Source: DATBGS01 sp036557885 (GTDB lineage: Bacteria > Chloroflexota > Ktedonobacteria > Ktedonobacterales > DATBGS01). From it: a DNA stretch of 64,000 bases. Shown here in pieces: positions 17,011 through 26,745 of the stretch; positions within the stretch are counted from its first letter, which is position 1; every line of letters begins with the position of its first letter. The translations under genes were made by a program, and so were the position numbers. Location: the NCBI GenBank assembly GCA_036557885.1, contig DATBGS010000146.1, positions 62,001-126,000 on the forward strand. Direction: 5' to 3'. The notes under the pieces are model-generated. The model was not told the DNA's origin and did not search any database. It saw nothing but the letters and a program-made list of their open reading frames with translations.

Positions 17011-17037
17011 CGGGGCGCTAGATGTGAAGGTGCATGT

Positions 17038-17586
17038 ATGTCACAACTCACCATCCCGGTTGGTTCGGGTGATCATGTGATGGGGCCTTTGACGGCCCCT
17101 GTCACGCTGCTTGAGTACGGGGATTACGAGTGCCCTTTCTGTGGAGCGGCCTACGCAAACGTCAGGTCCGTTCAGCAGCAGCTTGGCGACCGGCTTTGCT
17201 TCGTCTTTCGGCACTTTCCTTTGACCACCATTCATCCACGCGCTGAGCACGCTTCCGAGGCTGCGGAGGCGGCAGGGGCGCAGGGGAAGTTCTGGGAGAT
17301 GCACAACCTCTTGTTTGCCAACCAGAAAGCCCTTGATGAGGCCCATTTGCTTCAGTACGCTGGCAGCCTGGGCCTCAACCCGCCTCAGTTTGAAGGCGAT
17401 TTACTGAACCACACTTTTGCTGAGAAGGTGCGTGGAGATTTCCTGGGCGGCATTCGTAGTGGGGTCAATGGGACGCCAACGTTTTACATCAACGGGCAGC
17501 GCCACGATGGGTCATACAGTGCTGAAACGTTACTTGCTGTATTAGAACGAGCGGCTTCGCTGCGTCAAGGGCCAGCCGCTCTCTGA
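17038..17586 (+). CDS. DsbA-family thiol oxidoreductase (cytosolic form)
   Basis: A 182-residue thioredoxin_4 type protein. The redox motif CPFC is at residues 32-35 and the cis-Pro loop is GVNGTPTFYINGQ; PVTLLEYGDYECPFC is the family opening. There is no signal peptide, so it probably works in the cytosol, perhaps as reductase or partner of the peroxiredoxin encoded just before it. The ATG follows GAAGG by seven bases. Related proteins are annotated as DsbA or FrnE-like. Confidence 0.85.
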   Translation: MSQLTIPVGSGDHVMGPLTAPVTLLEYGDYECPFCGAAYANVRSVQQQLGDRLCFVFRHFPLTTIHPRAEHASEAAEAAGAQGKFWEMHNLLFANQKALDEAHLLQYAGSLGLNPPQFEGDLLNHTFAEKVRGDFLGGIRSGVNGTPTFYINGQRHDGSYSAETLLAVLERAASLRQGPAAL

Positions 17587-17703
17587 GGGTGTTGGCCTGG
17601 CTAGCCGCTCGCCCAAGGGGGCATCGGTAGTGTCCACCCTTGTGGCAAGCTGCTTTTCAGAGGGCCAGCGCCTATTTTTTCTGCTTTGGAAAGAGGGGAT
17701 TCT

Positions 17704-18273
17704 ATGCGGGCAACACCATCCGAGTTACGCAACGATATGCTGATTCGCTATCGCGGTGAATGGCAGAGAATCCTGGAGTTTCATCACGTGAGCCAGGGGC
17801 AGATGCAGGCGCTTATTCGGGCAAAACTCAAACAACTCAGCACTGGTGAGGAGCATGAGGTTCGGCTGCGTGCCGGGGAAGTGGTTGAGCTTTTGCCTGC
17901 TGAGCATCGCCACTGCGATTTTCTCTATCGTGATGAAGACCATTTCATCTTTTTGAACCCAGCAACATACGACGAAGTGCCGTTTCCCGCTGAGCACTTT
18001 GGAGGAGCCAGCCGCTTTTTGAAGTCTGGCGTGGTTGCTGAGGGCATCCTGGCTGGAGATCAACTGGTCAATGTCGAGTTACCGCATTCCCTGGATGTAA
18101 CCGTCAAAGACACCTCAGACACCATATCGGGCGAGTATTCCGCAAAAGGCTGGAAGACCGCTATTGTGGAAACGGGCGCGCGGATTGAAGTGCCGCTCTT
18201 TGTCCAGCCCGAAGATGTTGTCAAGGTGAATACCAGGACTGGCGAATACATGGAGCGCGTGCATCCATCGTAG
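17704..18273 (+). CDS. efp: Elongation factor P with an atypical tip loop
   Basis: A 189-residue three-domain EF-P. It binds between the P and E sites of ribosomes stalled on proline runs. The C-terminal OB domain is clear (GWKTAIVETGARIEVPLFV ... VKVNTRTGEYMERV), and so is the N-terminal KOW-like domain. The tip loop that normally carries the modified Lys or Arg (PGKGxAF in most species) reads HHVSQGQMQALIR here: no Lys or Arg at the tip, and about two residues longer. The start ATG follows AGAGGGGATTCT. It may be a paralogue beside a normal EF-P elsewhere in the genome. Confidence 0.88.
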   Translation: MRATPSELRNDMLIRYRGEWQRILEFHHVSQGQMQALIRAKLKQLSTGEEHEVRLRAGEVVELLPAEHRHCDFLYRDEDHFIFLNPATYDEVPFPAEHFGGASRFLKSGVVAEGILAGDQLVNVELPHSLDVTVKDTSDTISGEYSAKGWKTAIVETGARIEVPLFVQPEDVVKVNTRTGEYMERVHPS

Positions 18274-18331
18274 CGAGCCTGATAGCCCCGGCAGCGCAGA
18301 TGCGCTCCCCTGGAGGAGGTTGCGTGACGCC

Positions 18332-20266
18332 GTGAAATTAAACGCCTCACCGCCCACCACATCATCTGCCTCGTTACCTGCTGCCGCATGCCATGAGCGT
18401 CCTCAACGATTGGCGCGGGATCGGCTTGTGCTGAGCGTTTTTCTGCTCGTTAGTCTGATCGTCGGCTATCAACTGATGCTAACGCTGCTCGCTCCCCCTT
18501 GGGAAGCGAGCGTGACTGGCTGGTTTCGCGCATCCATTGCCTGGCCGGAAACCATTTTCCTCTTGCTCCTGAGTTGGTGGCTCACGCGCATCCACCGACC
18601 AGAGGCGCCGACCTGGTGGCTGTTGAGTATTTCCATGCTCGGCTATGCGATAGGGAAAACGCTGCTGGTGGTTGTTGATCAATTTGGCTCCGCTCAAGAG
18701 ATACCGTTTCCCTGGTGGTCCGATGTTTTCTATCTGATCACGCTCCCCTGCTTTTTCCTGGCGCCTATGTTGTGGCCGGGGGTATTTGCCCAACACCGAC
18801 ATGGGTTGGCCCGCGCGAAAGTGCTGCTGGATACCCTGCTCGTGATGGGGGCAGTGACCGCGCTCTCCTGGTATTTCTTTCTGGCGCCCCTTTTTATGCG
18901 AAGCTCCGCTACGTGGCTTGCCAAGGCGACCGGACTGGCCTATCCGGTTGCAGACCTGGGCGGCTGTTTCGCTTTGACCGTCATTTTGCTGCGCCTGGGG
19001 TTTCACGCTGAAGATAGCGCGATCTTGCGGCTGCTGCTGGTAGCCGCCGCCTGCCTGATTCTCGCTGATTCCTGGATGATCTGGCTGCGCCTCTACGCGC
19101 CTTCCCAGGCGGGGGCGCTCCCTGATCTGTTGTTTTTAATTGCCTCGCTGCTGCTGCCCCTGGCTGGGCTGGTGCAGCTCCGGCTGGCTCAGCGCTCATC
19201 GTTGGATGTGGCGGTGCATCCTGTGGCCCAACAGGGCAGCCCAAATCCTATGCGTCAAGACCTGATTGGCGCCTTTCGCTTTCTCCTGCCATTCATCATT
19301 GTTTTGCTGGCGTGTATCGCAATTGAAGCCCGAATCCTGGTGAGTCCAAAACTTGCTCCAAGGGAATTGATGTCTCATCTGATTATTCTGACGCTCTTGC
19401 TGCTGGTGCTGGCGCGTCAGGGGGTGGCCTTTCTGGAGCATGCGCGTACACTGCGCGAGCGCGAAGCAGCACGCGCCAATGAGCAGGCGATGCGTGAAAC
19501 CAATCGCCAGATGGAGACTTTTCTTGGTATCGTGAGCCACGAACTCAAGACCCCGCTGAGTTCGATGCTGCTGGGCCTGCGCATGCTTCAGCGTCGGGCC
19601 GAAACCCTGGCACGACCAGAGGGTAGCGCTGCGCAGGAAAATGCAGGGGGAATGATGCCCCTGTCGGCTCCGTTGGAGCTAACGTGGCAGCAATTTGGAC
19701 GATTGAATCGGCTGGTGAACGATCTTGTTGATAATGCGCGCATCCAGGGGGGACAGTTGGAGTTTTATTTTCAGCAAGAGGATTTGGCGGCTGTCGTTCG
19801 CCCGGCGGTTGAAGAACAGCGCCAGTTGTTTCCAGAGCGCGTCATTCTCTTCTCGCAGCCAGATGAGGCGCCGCTGCCCGTCTGGTGCGATGCCGCGCGG
19901 GTCGGCCAGGTCGTCACCAACTTCCTGACGAACGCGCTCAAATACTCTCCTGAAGATGGTCTGGTCGAAGTGGGGGTCCAGGCAGAGGGTCAACAGGCGC
20001 GTGTATGGGTGCGCGATCAAGGGCCAGGCATACCCAAAAGTGCGCAAGCCCAACTCTGGGAGAGATTTCACCGTGTCCCTGGAATTGAGGTGCAATGTGG
20101 GTCAGGAGTCGGATTGGGGCTGGGACTCTACATCAGCAAGATGATCATCAAACATCATGATGGGCAAGTTGGGGTGGAGAGCACGCTCGGCCAGGGTTCC
20201 ACGTTCTGGTTTACCCTTCCATTGCTGGAAAAGCAGGGAAACGAGACGGTTCCCCCAGCCTCTTGA
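18332..20266 (+). CDS. Membrane-bound histidine kinase
   Basis: A 644-residue kinase built like the one at 10057: about nine hydrophobic segments (about 30-345), a short helix, HisKA with His403 in IVSHELKTP, and HATPase with NALKYSPEDG, DQGPGIPKSAQ and GLGLGLYISKM. The first possible start, TTG at 18320, touches the GGAGGAGG site, so the GTG at 18332 is more likely. The two kinases share sequence over their whole length, including the N-terminal membrane part, so they are probably duplicates with different signals. No response regulator follows; another kinase gene comes next. Confidence 0.87.
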   Translation: MKLNASPPTTSSASLPAAACHERPQRLARDRLVLSVFLLVSLIVGYQLMLTLLAPPWEASVTGWFRASIAWPETIFLLLLSWWLTRIHRPEAPTWWLLSISMLGYAIGKTLLVVVDQFGSAQEIPFPWWSDVFYLITLPCFFLAPMLWPGVFAQHRHGLARAKVLLDTLLVMGAVTALSWYFFLAPLFMRSSATWLAKATGLAYPVADLGGCFALTVILLRLGFHAEDSAILRLLLVAAACLILADSWMIWLRLYAPSQAGALPDLLFLIASLLLPLAGLVQLRLAQRSSLDVAVHPVAQQGSPNPMRQDLIGAFRFLLPFIIVLLACIAIEARILVSPKLAPRELMSHLIILTLLLLVLARQGVAFLEHARTLREREAARANEQAMRETNRQMETFLGIVSHELKTPLSSMLLGLRMLQRRAETLARPEGSAAQENAGGMMPLSAPLELTWQQFGRLNRLVNDLVDNARIQGGQLEFYFQQEDLAAVVRPAVEEQRQLFPERVILFSQPDEAPLPVWCDAARVGQVVTNFLTNALKYSPEDGLVEVGVQAEGQQARVWVRDQGPGIPKSAQAQLWERFHRVPGIEVQCGSGVGLGLGLYISKMIIKHHDGQVGVESTLGQGSTFWFTLPLLEKQGNETVPPAS

Positions 20267-20442
20267 TGCTTTTGTGGAACATTCGCCCGAAAACCCTCCA
20301 ACAGCGAGGAGAATTATCCCCAAAAGCTATCTGCTACTTGTCGTAGCACTCTCCATGTGCGAAAATTTAACCAGGACATTCAGCTTCTTATACAGTGCAG
20401 GGTGAACGAGGTTGGAGGAGGTGTGCCAGACAGGAGCCGTCC

Positions 20443-23400
20443 ATGCAGAATGAATGCTCCCCCCCCAATGAGCATTTGGGAACCGGGACAACCACATACA
20501 CCGATAGCACCCCCAGCAACGCGGCGAATACACTTTTCACTCTGCTGCGAGATCTGACCTTCTACCTGGTGGGAACATCCTGGAAAGTGCTACGTCGTCG
20601 CCTGCAAGTAAACAGCTTTTCTCCGCGTTGGCTGCCAGAGTCGCTGCGCCATCCAGCCATCGGCTATCTTGCCGCGCTGCTGATCCAGACAATCGCCATT
20701 TTGACGGTCTTTTTTCTCTTCCAGCCTCTCCCGGACTTTACGTTTGAGAGCCTCCTGCCGGTGTTGGTGGTTGTGGTGGTGGCGCTGGGATGGGGGACCG
20801 GCCCTGGTTTGCTTGCGACACTGCTGGGCGCGTTTTTCTTCTATTATCTGCTCTTTCCACGTCCGTTCATCTGGGCCTTTGCCAGCAATGGGGATGGGAT
20901 GAGCATTCTCCTATTTCTGCTCGTTGGCTTAGTGGTGAGCATTGTTGTCGGCCAAAGTAGCTGGATACGTCTGCGGGCGGTAGAGATGAATGGCTCGCTG
21001 AGAGAGGAGCAGGCCAGAACTGAACGAGAGCGTCTGCGCTTGCGCACCTTGTTTAATACGCTTCCGGCTGCGGTAGGGATGGTGGACGCGCAGGGCAAGT
21101 TTCTGGAGAAAACCCCCGCATGCAAGGCGCTTTGGGGTGAAGGAGCGCCGATACCCCGCGATATTTCAGACTACGAGGGCGCAAGAGCCTGGTGGCCTGA
21201 CACCGGGCAGCCGCTCGCGGTGAAAGATTGGGCGCTGACCCGCGCCTTGAAACAGGGTGAGGTGATTACTCGCAAAGAGGTGGAGATAGAAACCGCCGAT
21301 GGGGAGCGCAAGTTCGTTCTGGACTCAGCCTCGCCCATCCGTGATGAGACGGGAGAAGTGATTGGCGCGGTGGGTATCCTTCAGGACATCACTGAGCGCA
21401 AGCGATTGGAGAAGGCGCTGCGTAAGGCAGAACATGAGTCAGCCGCCCGCGCCTGCCAACTTGAAGCGGTCTTTGAGGCAATGACGGATGCCGTGCTCGT
21501 CTTTGATACGAATACACGCATTGTTCAACGCAACGCGGCTGATCGTCAGTTGTTTGCCTTTGACACGGAACCAGAAACCCTGGCTGAGCGCAGGGCGTTG
21601 GTCCATCTTCGTGACGAGAACAGGCAGCCCATCCCAGAGGAGCGGTTGGCTACGCTGCGGGCGTTAAAAGGCGAGTTGCTCACTGATCCAAATGTGCCCG
21701 ATATGCTGGTCAGAACCACCAGAGGCGAGGATACGCTGATCAACGTGACCGCAGCGCCACTGCGCAATGGAGATGGCAACGTCATTGGCGGCATCATGGT
21801 GATGCGCGACATCACTGAACGCCGTCAGTTGGAGCGCGAAATAGGTCGGCGTGCCCGCGAATTGGAAGTGATCTTCGAGACTATCGTTGATGGCGTCTTT
21901 GTCTATGATACCGATGGGCATATTGTGCGTACCAATTCGGCTGGCAACCGCCTTCTTGACATCGAGGCCCATCCTGAGATTTGCTCGCTCTCTGTGTCTG
22001 AGCGGATGTCTCTTTTTCATCCCAGTTTTGGGTATGATGGGCGCTCGCCTGAATCCCAATGGCCGCCAGCGCGTATGCTGCGTGGAGAGGTGCTCAGTGA
22101 CACCGATGCAGTTGATGTCAGCTATCGCATGCTTGATGGGCGTAAGGTGGAAGCAAGTATCACTGGGGCGCCGCTCCGAGATGACAGCGGGCACATCATT
22201 GGCGCGGTAATGATGGTGCGCGATATGACCGAGCGCCAACGCTTAGAGCGGCGTACCCATGAAGCGCTTCAGGCGTTGCTGACGATGGCAGAAGCGTTGG
22301 TCCAGGTACCTGCCCCTGAAGCATCGCCGCCAGCGGAGGAAGACATCAAACCAAAATCCGGGCCGACAGCCTATCGCCTGGCGGAGTTGGTGAGCAATTT
22401 ATTGGGCTGTAAGAATGTAAGCATCTCTGCTATGGACCTGGAAAAGGGAGTTGCTTGCCCCCTGGCTGTGGTGGGCCTCTCGCCAGAAATGGAGCAGCGT
22501 TGGTGGGCTGGTGAACGCCGCAGCGCGCGTTGGATGGATGGGTCGCATCCAGAGGTTTTGGAGCGCTTGCAGGCAGGCGAGGCACAGATACTTACTATGG
22601 ACAACCCGCTCTTGCGTGATGAGCCAAATCCTTACAAAGCGCAGACCATTCTTGCTGTGCCCATGCGTATCGCTGAGCGTCTTGTTGGCCTTCTGATTCT
22701 GGACCCTGCCGACGAGCCGCGTCGTTACACTGCCCAGGACATCGCGCTGGCGGAAGCATCGGCCAAACTTGGGGCGTTGGTGGTGGAGCGGGAACGGCTG
22801 CTTCGGGAGCGCGAGGCGGCGCAGGCGAGCGAATTGGCGCTGCGTCAGACCAATCAGCAGATGGATGCGTTCCTGGGCATGGCAAGCCATGAACTGAAGA
22901 CCCCTGTGACGACGATTCTGCTCGGTCTTCAGTTGGCCCAGCGCCGTATCCAGAACCTCTTGCGTAATGAGATGGCGGCAAGTGATGGGGCCGGCAAAAA
23001 ATTGGAGGCGCTGGAAGAACAACTCTCGCGTACCAACCGCCAAGCCACCAGGCTAGACCGCCTGATCAATGATCTGCTGGATGTCTCGCGCATCCAGGCC
23101 GAAAAGCTGGCTTTCCGGCTGGAATCGGTTGATCTGAAAACGATGATTTATGAGATAGCCCAGGAGCAGCGCCAGGCAAACCCGCAGCGCCATATCCAGA
23201 TTTGTCTCCCAGCCCATCAGGAGGTCGAGGTGAATGGCGATGTTGGGCGCATCGAACAGGTGGTGATGAATTACCTCACCAACGCGCTAAAGTATTCACC
23301 CGAAAGCGAACCTGTTGAGATTGGGGCGACACTGGAGGGAAACAACGTGCGCGTCTGGGTGCGAGATCATGGGCCGGGCATTCCTCTGGCAGAACAGGAA

Positions 23401-23595
23401 CTCGTCTGGAAGCGTTTCCATCGGGTGGAAGGGGTCGAGGTGCGCAGTGGTTCCGGGGTTGGTTTGGGACTGGGGTTGTATATCAGCCGAGCCATCATCG
23501 AGCGCCATCATGGGCAGATTGGCGTTGACAGCCTCCCAGGTGAGGGCGCTACTTTCTGGTTTACGTTGCCCTTGCCTGAGAAAACTGGGTCTTGA
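20443..23595 (+). CDS. Multi-PAS/GAF histidine kinase with DUF4118-like membrane part
   Basis: A 1050-residue kinase. Four membrane segments near residues 60-180 resemble the DUF4118 block of KdpD (LLPVLVVVVVALGWGTGPG, then FFFYYLLFPRP). Next come three PAS domains (about 205-335, 345-470 and 475-605, each closing in a D[IM]TER motif), a GAF domain (about 610-790), HisKA with His816 in MASHELKTP, and HATPase with NALKYSPESE, DHGPGIPLAE and GLGLGLYISR. AGGAG six bases before the ATG at 20443 sets the start. It follows the 18332 kinase closely and may be co-transcribed. No response regulator is present. Confidence 0.88.
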   Translation: MQNECSPPNEHLGTGTTTYTDSTPSNAANTLFTLLRDLTFYLVGTSWKVLRRRLQVNSFSPRWLPESLRHPAIGYLAALLIQTIAILTVFFLFQPLPDFTFESLLPVLVVVVVALGWGTGPGLLATLLGAFFFYYLLFPRPFIWAFASNGDGMSILLFLLVGLVVSIVVGQSSWIRLRAVEMNGSLREEQARTERERLRLRTLFNTLPAAVGMVDAQGKFLEKTPACKALWGEGAPIPRDISDYEGARAWWPDTGQPLAVKDWALTRALKQGEVITRKEVEIETADGERKFVLDSASPIRDETGEVIGAVGILQDITERKRLEKALRKAEHESAARACQLEAVFEAMTDAVLVFDTNTRIVQRNAADRQLFAFDTEPETLAERRALVHLRDENRQPIPEERLATLRALKGELLTDPNVPDMLVRTTRGEDTLINVTAAPLRNGDGNVIGGIMVMRDITERRQLEREIGRRARELEVIFETIVDGVFVYDTDGHIVRTNSAGNRLLDIEAHPEICSLSVSERMSLFHPSFGYDGRSPESQWPPARMLRGEVLSDTDAVDVSYRMLDGRKVEASITGAPLRDDSGHIIGAVMMVRDMTERQRLERRTHEALQALLTMAEALVQVPAPEASPPAEEDIKPKSGPTAYRLAELVSNLLGCKNVSISAMDLEKGVACPLAVVGLSPEMEQRWWAGERRSARWMDGSHPEVLERLQAGEAQILTMDNPLLRDEPNPYKAQTILAVPMRIAERLVGLLILDPADEPRRYTAQDIALAEASAKLGALVVERERLLREREAAQASELALRQTNQQMDAFLGMASHELKTPVTTILLGLQLAQRRIQNLLRNEMAASDGAGKKLEALEEQLSRTNRQATRLDRLINDLLDVSRIQAEKLAFRLESVDLKTMIYEIAQEQRQANPQRHIQICLPAHQEVEVNGDVGRIEQVVMNYLTNALKYSPESEPVEIGATLEGNNVRVWVRDHGPGIPLAEQELVWKRFHRVEGVEVRSGSGVGLGLGLYISRAIIERHHGQIGVDSLPGEGATFWFTLPLPEKTGS

Positions 23596-23731
23596 GTTCG
23601 CGGTAGAGGCTTGCACGTGAGATATGCTACTATGTAGCTCACAAGAGGCAGCCGGAATCTCAAAGACGGCGGGCGACCTCTCAAAAGAACGCTTGCGAGC
23701 AGAACAAAGCGAACAACGGAGGATGCCACCC

Positions 23732-25003
23732 ATGCAAGATGCCCAGGGCGACTCATCAGCAGCATTGGAGTCAGGAGACCCCTCTCCCAGGTGCCCAGTT
23801 GACCATGCAGCCTGGTCCCGCCAGAAAACCGCTCGCGTTGCTGAGCCAGTGGACTTGCCTGTTGAGCGCGATGCCAATGGGGTCTGGCAGATTCGCGGCT
23901 TTGCCGAAGCCAGGGCGCTCCTGCGGAGCAGCGCCACCAAGCAGGCAGGATTTGGGGCGGAAGTGTTTGAGAAGTTTCTGCCTGACGAGGAGATTCCAGG
24001 GATTTTATACCGAGAAGGGGCGGGCCACCACGAGCAGCGTAAGAAAACGGCGCGCTTTTTCACGCCAAAGGCCGTGAGCACCAACTACCTGCCACTCATG
24101 GAGCAGGTGGCCGACAAACTTGTTGCCACCCTTCAGCGCCAAAAACAGGCTGATCTCAGCCAGCTTAGTCTTGCGATGGCTGTTCAGATAGCCGCGCAGG
24201 TGGTGGGCCTCACAAACAGCCGCTTGCCGGGAATGACCGGACGCCTGGAATCGTTTTTCGAGAATCAGATGCTGGTGGAAACCAATTCGCGGCTGCCCAG
24301 GTTCCTGGAAAATCTGCGCTTTGCCTGGGGGCAGCGACGTATGACTTCTTTCTTCTTTCTGGATGTCCAACCCGCAATTAAGGCACGCAGGCGCCAGCTT
24401 CAAGAAGATGTAATTTCCCACCTGATTACCCAAGGGTACAACGATACGCAAATCCTGACAGAGTGCGTAACCTATGCGGCGGCGGGCATGGTGACGACGC
24501 GCGAGTTTATCAGCGTGGCGGCCTGGCACTTGCTGGAGCAGCCGGAATTATGCAAGCGCTATCTGGCTGCCCCTGAAGAAGAGCGCTATGAGATGCTGCA
24601 TGAAACTTTGCGCCTGGAGCCAGTGCTGGCGCATCTCATGCGCCGTGCCACCGCTGATGTGGTGCTTGAAAGCAAAGGCGAGCAGGTGACAATTCCGCAG
24701 GGGGCGCTGGTGGATGTGCATATCTACGCGACCAATTCGGATGAAAGCGTTGTCGGTGAACATCCCCTGGAACTGTGCCCAGGGCGGGCGATCAAAGAAG
24801 AGAATATTCCCCCGATGCTGATGAGTTTTGGAGATGGGCATCATCGCTGTCCAGGGGCGTACCTGGCAATTCAGGAGACGGATGTATTGTTGCAGCGCCT
24901 CCTGACGGTGCCGGGCTTGCGCATCGAACAGCCCCCACAGATTCGCTGGAACGCGATTTCCGCAGGCTATGAACTCCGCAAGTTTCTGCTACGGGTAGAC
25001 TGA
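23732..25003 (+). CDS. Cytochrome P450
   Basis: A 423-residue P450 without a membrane anchor. Heme ligand Cys373 lies in FGDGHHRCPG; the K-helix ExxR is in ETLRLEP (about 290). The I-helix reads AAGMVTTRE in place of the usual AGxD/ET, so the acidic residue of the proton relay is missing or shifted. GGAGG is placed correctly for the ATG at 23732. No ferredoxin or reductase gene is adjacent, but the 2Fe-2S subunit of the next operon lies 250 bases on. Substrate is unknown. Confidence 0.88.
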   Translation: MQDAQGDSSAALESGDPSPRCPVDHAAWSRQKTARVAEPVDLPVERDANGVWQIRGFAEARALLRSSATKQAGFGAEVFEKFLPDEEIPGILYREGAGHHEQRKKTARFFTPKAVSTNYLPLMEQVADKLVATLQRQKQADLSQLSLAMAVQIAAQVVGLTNSRLPGMTGRLESFFENQMLVETNSRLPRFLENLRFAWGQRRMTSFFFLDVQPAIKARRRQLQEDVISHLITQGYNDTQILTECVTYAAAGMVTTREFISVAAWHLLEQPELCKRYLAAPEEERYEMLHETLRLEPVLAHLMRRATADVVLESKGEQVTIPQGALVDVHIYATNSDESVVGEHPLELCPGRAIKEENIPPMLMSFGDGHHRCPGAYLAIQETDVLLQRLLTVPGLRIEQPPQIRWNAISAGYELRKFLLRVD

Positions 25004-25043
25004 GACTCCCCTGGCACAAACATCTGACAAGCAAGGACGAGTC

Positions 25044-25105
25044 GCTTGTAGCCCCGGCCTATGTGCTGGGGGCGTGGCCCCGCCAGGGTCGGCGGGGCTA
25101 CAAGC
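25044..25105. repeat. Palindromic intergenic repeat (GCTTGTAGCCCCGG type)
   Basis: GCTTGTAGCCCCGG at the left is mirrored by CGGGGCTACAAGC at the right, with inner palindromes GGGGCGTGGCCCCG and CCGCCAGGGTCGGCGG. It fills the gap between the P450 and the hydroxylase operon. Confidence 0.85.
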
Positions 25106-25250
25106 AGGCTGGTACTACAAACGACCAGCCTTTGTTTTCGCAGCAGATATTCCTCACAAGCCCCCTCCAATGTGATGGGCAGACCAGGGCATGCCCTGTG
25201 CAGCAAAAGTCTCCACGAATTGTTTCTTTACAGAAGGAGACCTTTGCGTC

Positions 25251-25772
25251 ATGGAACTTGAGATTACCCTCCGGGTGAATGGGGTCGAGCGTCGGCTTGC
25301 CGTTGATACCCGGACAACCCTGCTGGATGCGCTGCGCGAGCGGCTTGGGCTGACGGGCGCCAAAAAGGGCTGCGATCATGGGCAGTGCGGCGCCTGCACC
25401 GTTTTGCTGGATGGGCGCCGGGTGAATAGCTGCCTCGCGCTGGCCGTTGCGCATCAGGGTGCTGAGATTGTCACCATAGAAGGGCTGGCCGATGGAGAAC
25501 ATCTCCACCCCATCCAGAAGGCGTTCATCGCGCATGATGCCTTCCAGTGTGGCTACTGCACGTCGGGGCAAATCTGCTCGACGGTGGGCATGCTGCGCGA
25601 GGCTGAGGCGGGCTGGCCTAGCGCGGTGAGCACCAACCTGAATGCTGACCACGTGACATTGACCGATGACGAGATACGCGAGCGTATGAGCGGGAATCTT
25701 TGCCGATGCGCGGCTTACGCCAACATTGTCCCGGCAATTGAGGAGGTGGCCCATGAATCCCTTTCTGTATGA
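25251..25772 (+). CDS. Molybdenum hydroxylase, 2Fe-2S subunit (YagT/PaoA type)
   Basis: A 173-residue subunit with two [2Fe-2S] clusters: the plant-type ferredoxin set GCDHGQCGACTVLLDG plus a later Cys, and the helical set QCGYCTSGQ with LCRC near the C terminus. It passes electrons from the molybdenum centre to the FAD subunit. The ATG at 25251 follows GAAGGAGACC. There is no twin-arginine signal at this start, unlike E. coli PaoA, so a cytosolic enzyme is likely. Its 3' end overlaps the FAD subunit gene by 20 bases. Confidence 0.9.
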   Translation: MELEITLRVNGVERRLAVDTRTTLLDALRERLGLTGAKKGCDHGQCGACTVLLDGRRVNSCLALAVAHQGAEIVTIEGLADGEHLHPIQKAFIAHDAFQCGYCTSGQICSTVGMLREAEAGWPSAVSTNLNADHVTLTDDEIRERMSGNLCRCAAYANIVPAIEEVAHESLSV

Positions 25773-26745
25773 ACGCGCCAGTGACGCTCGCGGAGCCATC
25801 GCGCTGCTTGGCAAAAAGCCTGGCGGCGTCTTCCTGGGCGGCGGCACCAATCTGGTAGACCTGATGAAGCTGGGGGTTGCGCAGCCCGAACTGCTGGTGG
25901 ATATTACCCACCTCCCCTATGACAAGATCGAGCCGCTTCCTGGTGGCGGCGTGCGCATCGGGGCGATGGTGCGCAATAGCGACCTGGCCGCCGATCACAC
26001 GATTCGCCAGCGCTACCCCATGCTGGCCGAGGCGCTGCTGGCGGGAGCCTCCGGCCAGTTGCGCAACCTGGCAACGACAGGCGGCAATCTGCTTCAGCGG
26101 ACGCGCTGCGTCTATTTTCAGGATGTCTCGAAACCCTGCAACAAGCGCGAGCCAGGCAGCGGCTGCTCCGCGCGCGAAGGCTACAATAGAGAGCTTGCCA
26201 TTTTGGGCGCTTCGGAGGCGTGCATCGCTACGCATCCCTCGGATATGGCCGTTGCGTTGGCCGCGCTGGATGCTGTGGTGCACGTCCAGGGGGCAGACGG
26301 CGAGCGGACAATTCCTCTGGTTGACTTCTACCGCCTGCCGGGGGATACCCCGCAGCGCGATACGGTGCTGGAGCATGGCGAATTGATTACGGCTATTGAC
26401 CTGCCAGCGCTTCCGTTGGCTGTGCATTCGCGCTATCGCAAGGTGCGTGATCGGGCGTCGTATGCCTTTGCGCTCGTTTCAGTAGCGGCGGCGCTGGATG
26501 TAGTAGGTGGCAAAGTGCGCGATGCGCGCATTGCGCTTGGCGGTGTTGCGCACAAGCCCTGGCGAGCCACGCAAGCCGAAGCCATCCTGCGCGGGGCACC
26601 GGCAACCGAGGAGAAGTTTCTTGAGGCTGCCCAGACTGAACTGGCCGCAGCGCAGCCGCTGCCCGGCAATGCGTTCAAGGTGCCGCTCGCCCGAAACACG
26701 CTTGTGCGGACGCTGCTTGAACTGATGGAGGAGAACCGATCATGA
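25753..26745 (+). CDS. Molybdenum hydroxylase, FAD subunit (YagS/PaoB type)
   Basis: A 330-residue FAD-binding subunit. FLGGGTNLVDLMKLGV binds FAD, and ATTGGNLLQRTRC is the second FAD block. The following Cys-rich insert (RCVYFQDVSKPCNKREPGSGC) is the [4Fe-4S] site that marks the YagS/PaoB subgroup, so the complex should resemble the PaoABC aldehyde oxidoreductase. GAGGAGG six bases before the ATG at 25753 sets the start. ATGA overlap with the next gene. Confidence 0.9.
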   Translation: MNPFLYERASDARGAIALLGKKPGGVFLGGGTNLVDLMKLGVAQPELLVDITHLPYDKIEPLPGGGVRIGAMVRNSDLAADHTIRQRYPMLAEALLAGASGQLRNLATTGGNLLQRTRCVYFQDVSKPCNKREPGSGCSAREGYNRELAILGASEACIATHPSDMAVALAALDAVVHVQGADGERTIPLVDFYRLPGDTPQRDTVLEHGELITAIDLPALPLAVHSRYRKVRDRASYAFALVSVAAALDVVGGKVRDARIALGGVAHKPWRATQAEAILRGAPATEEKFLEAAQTELAAAQPLPGNAFKVPLARNTLVRTLLELMEENRS

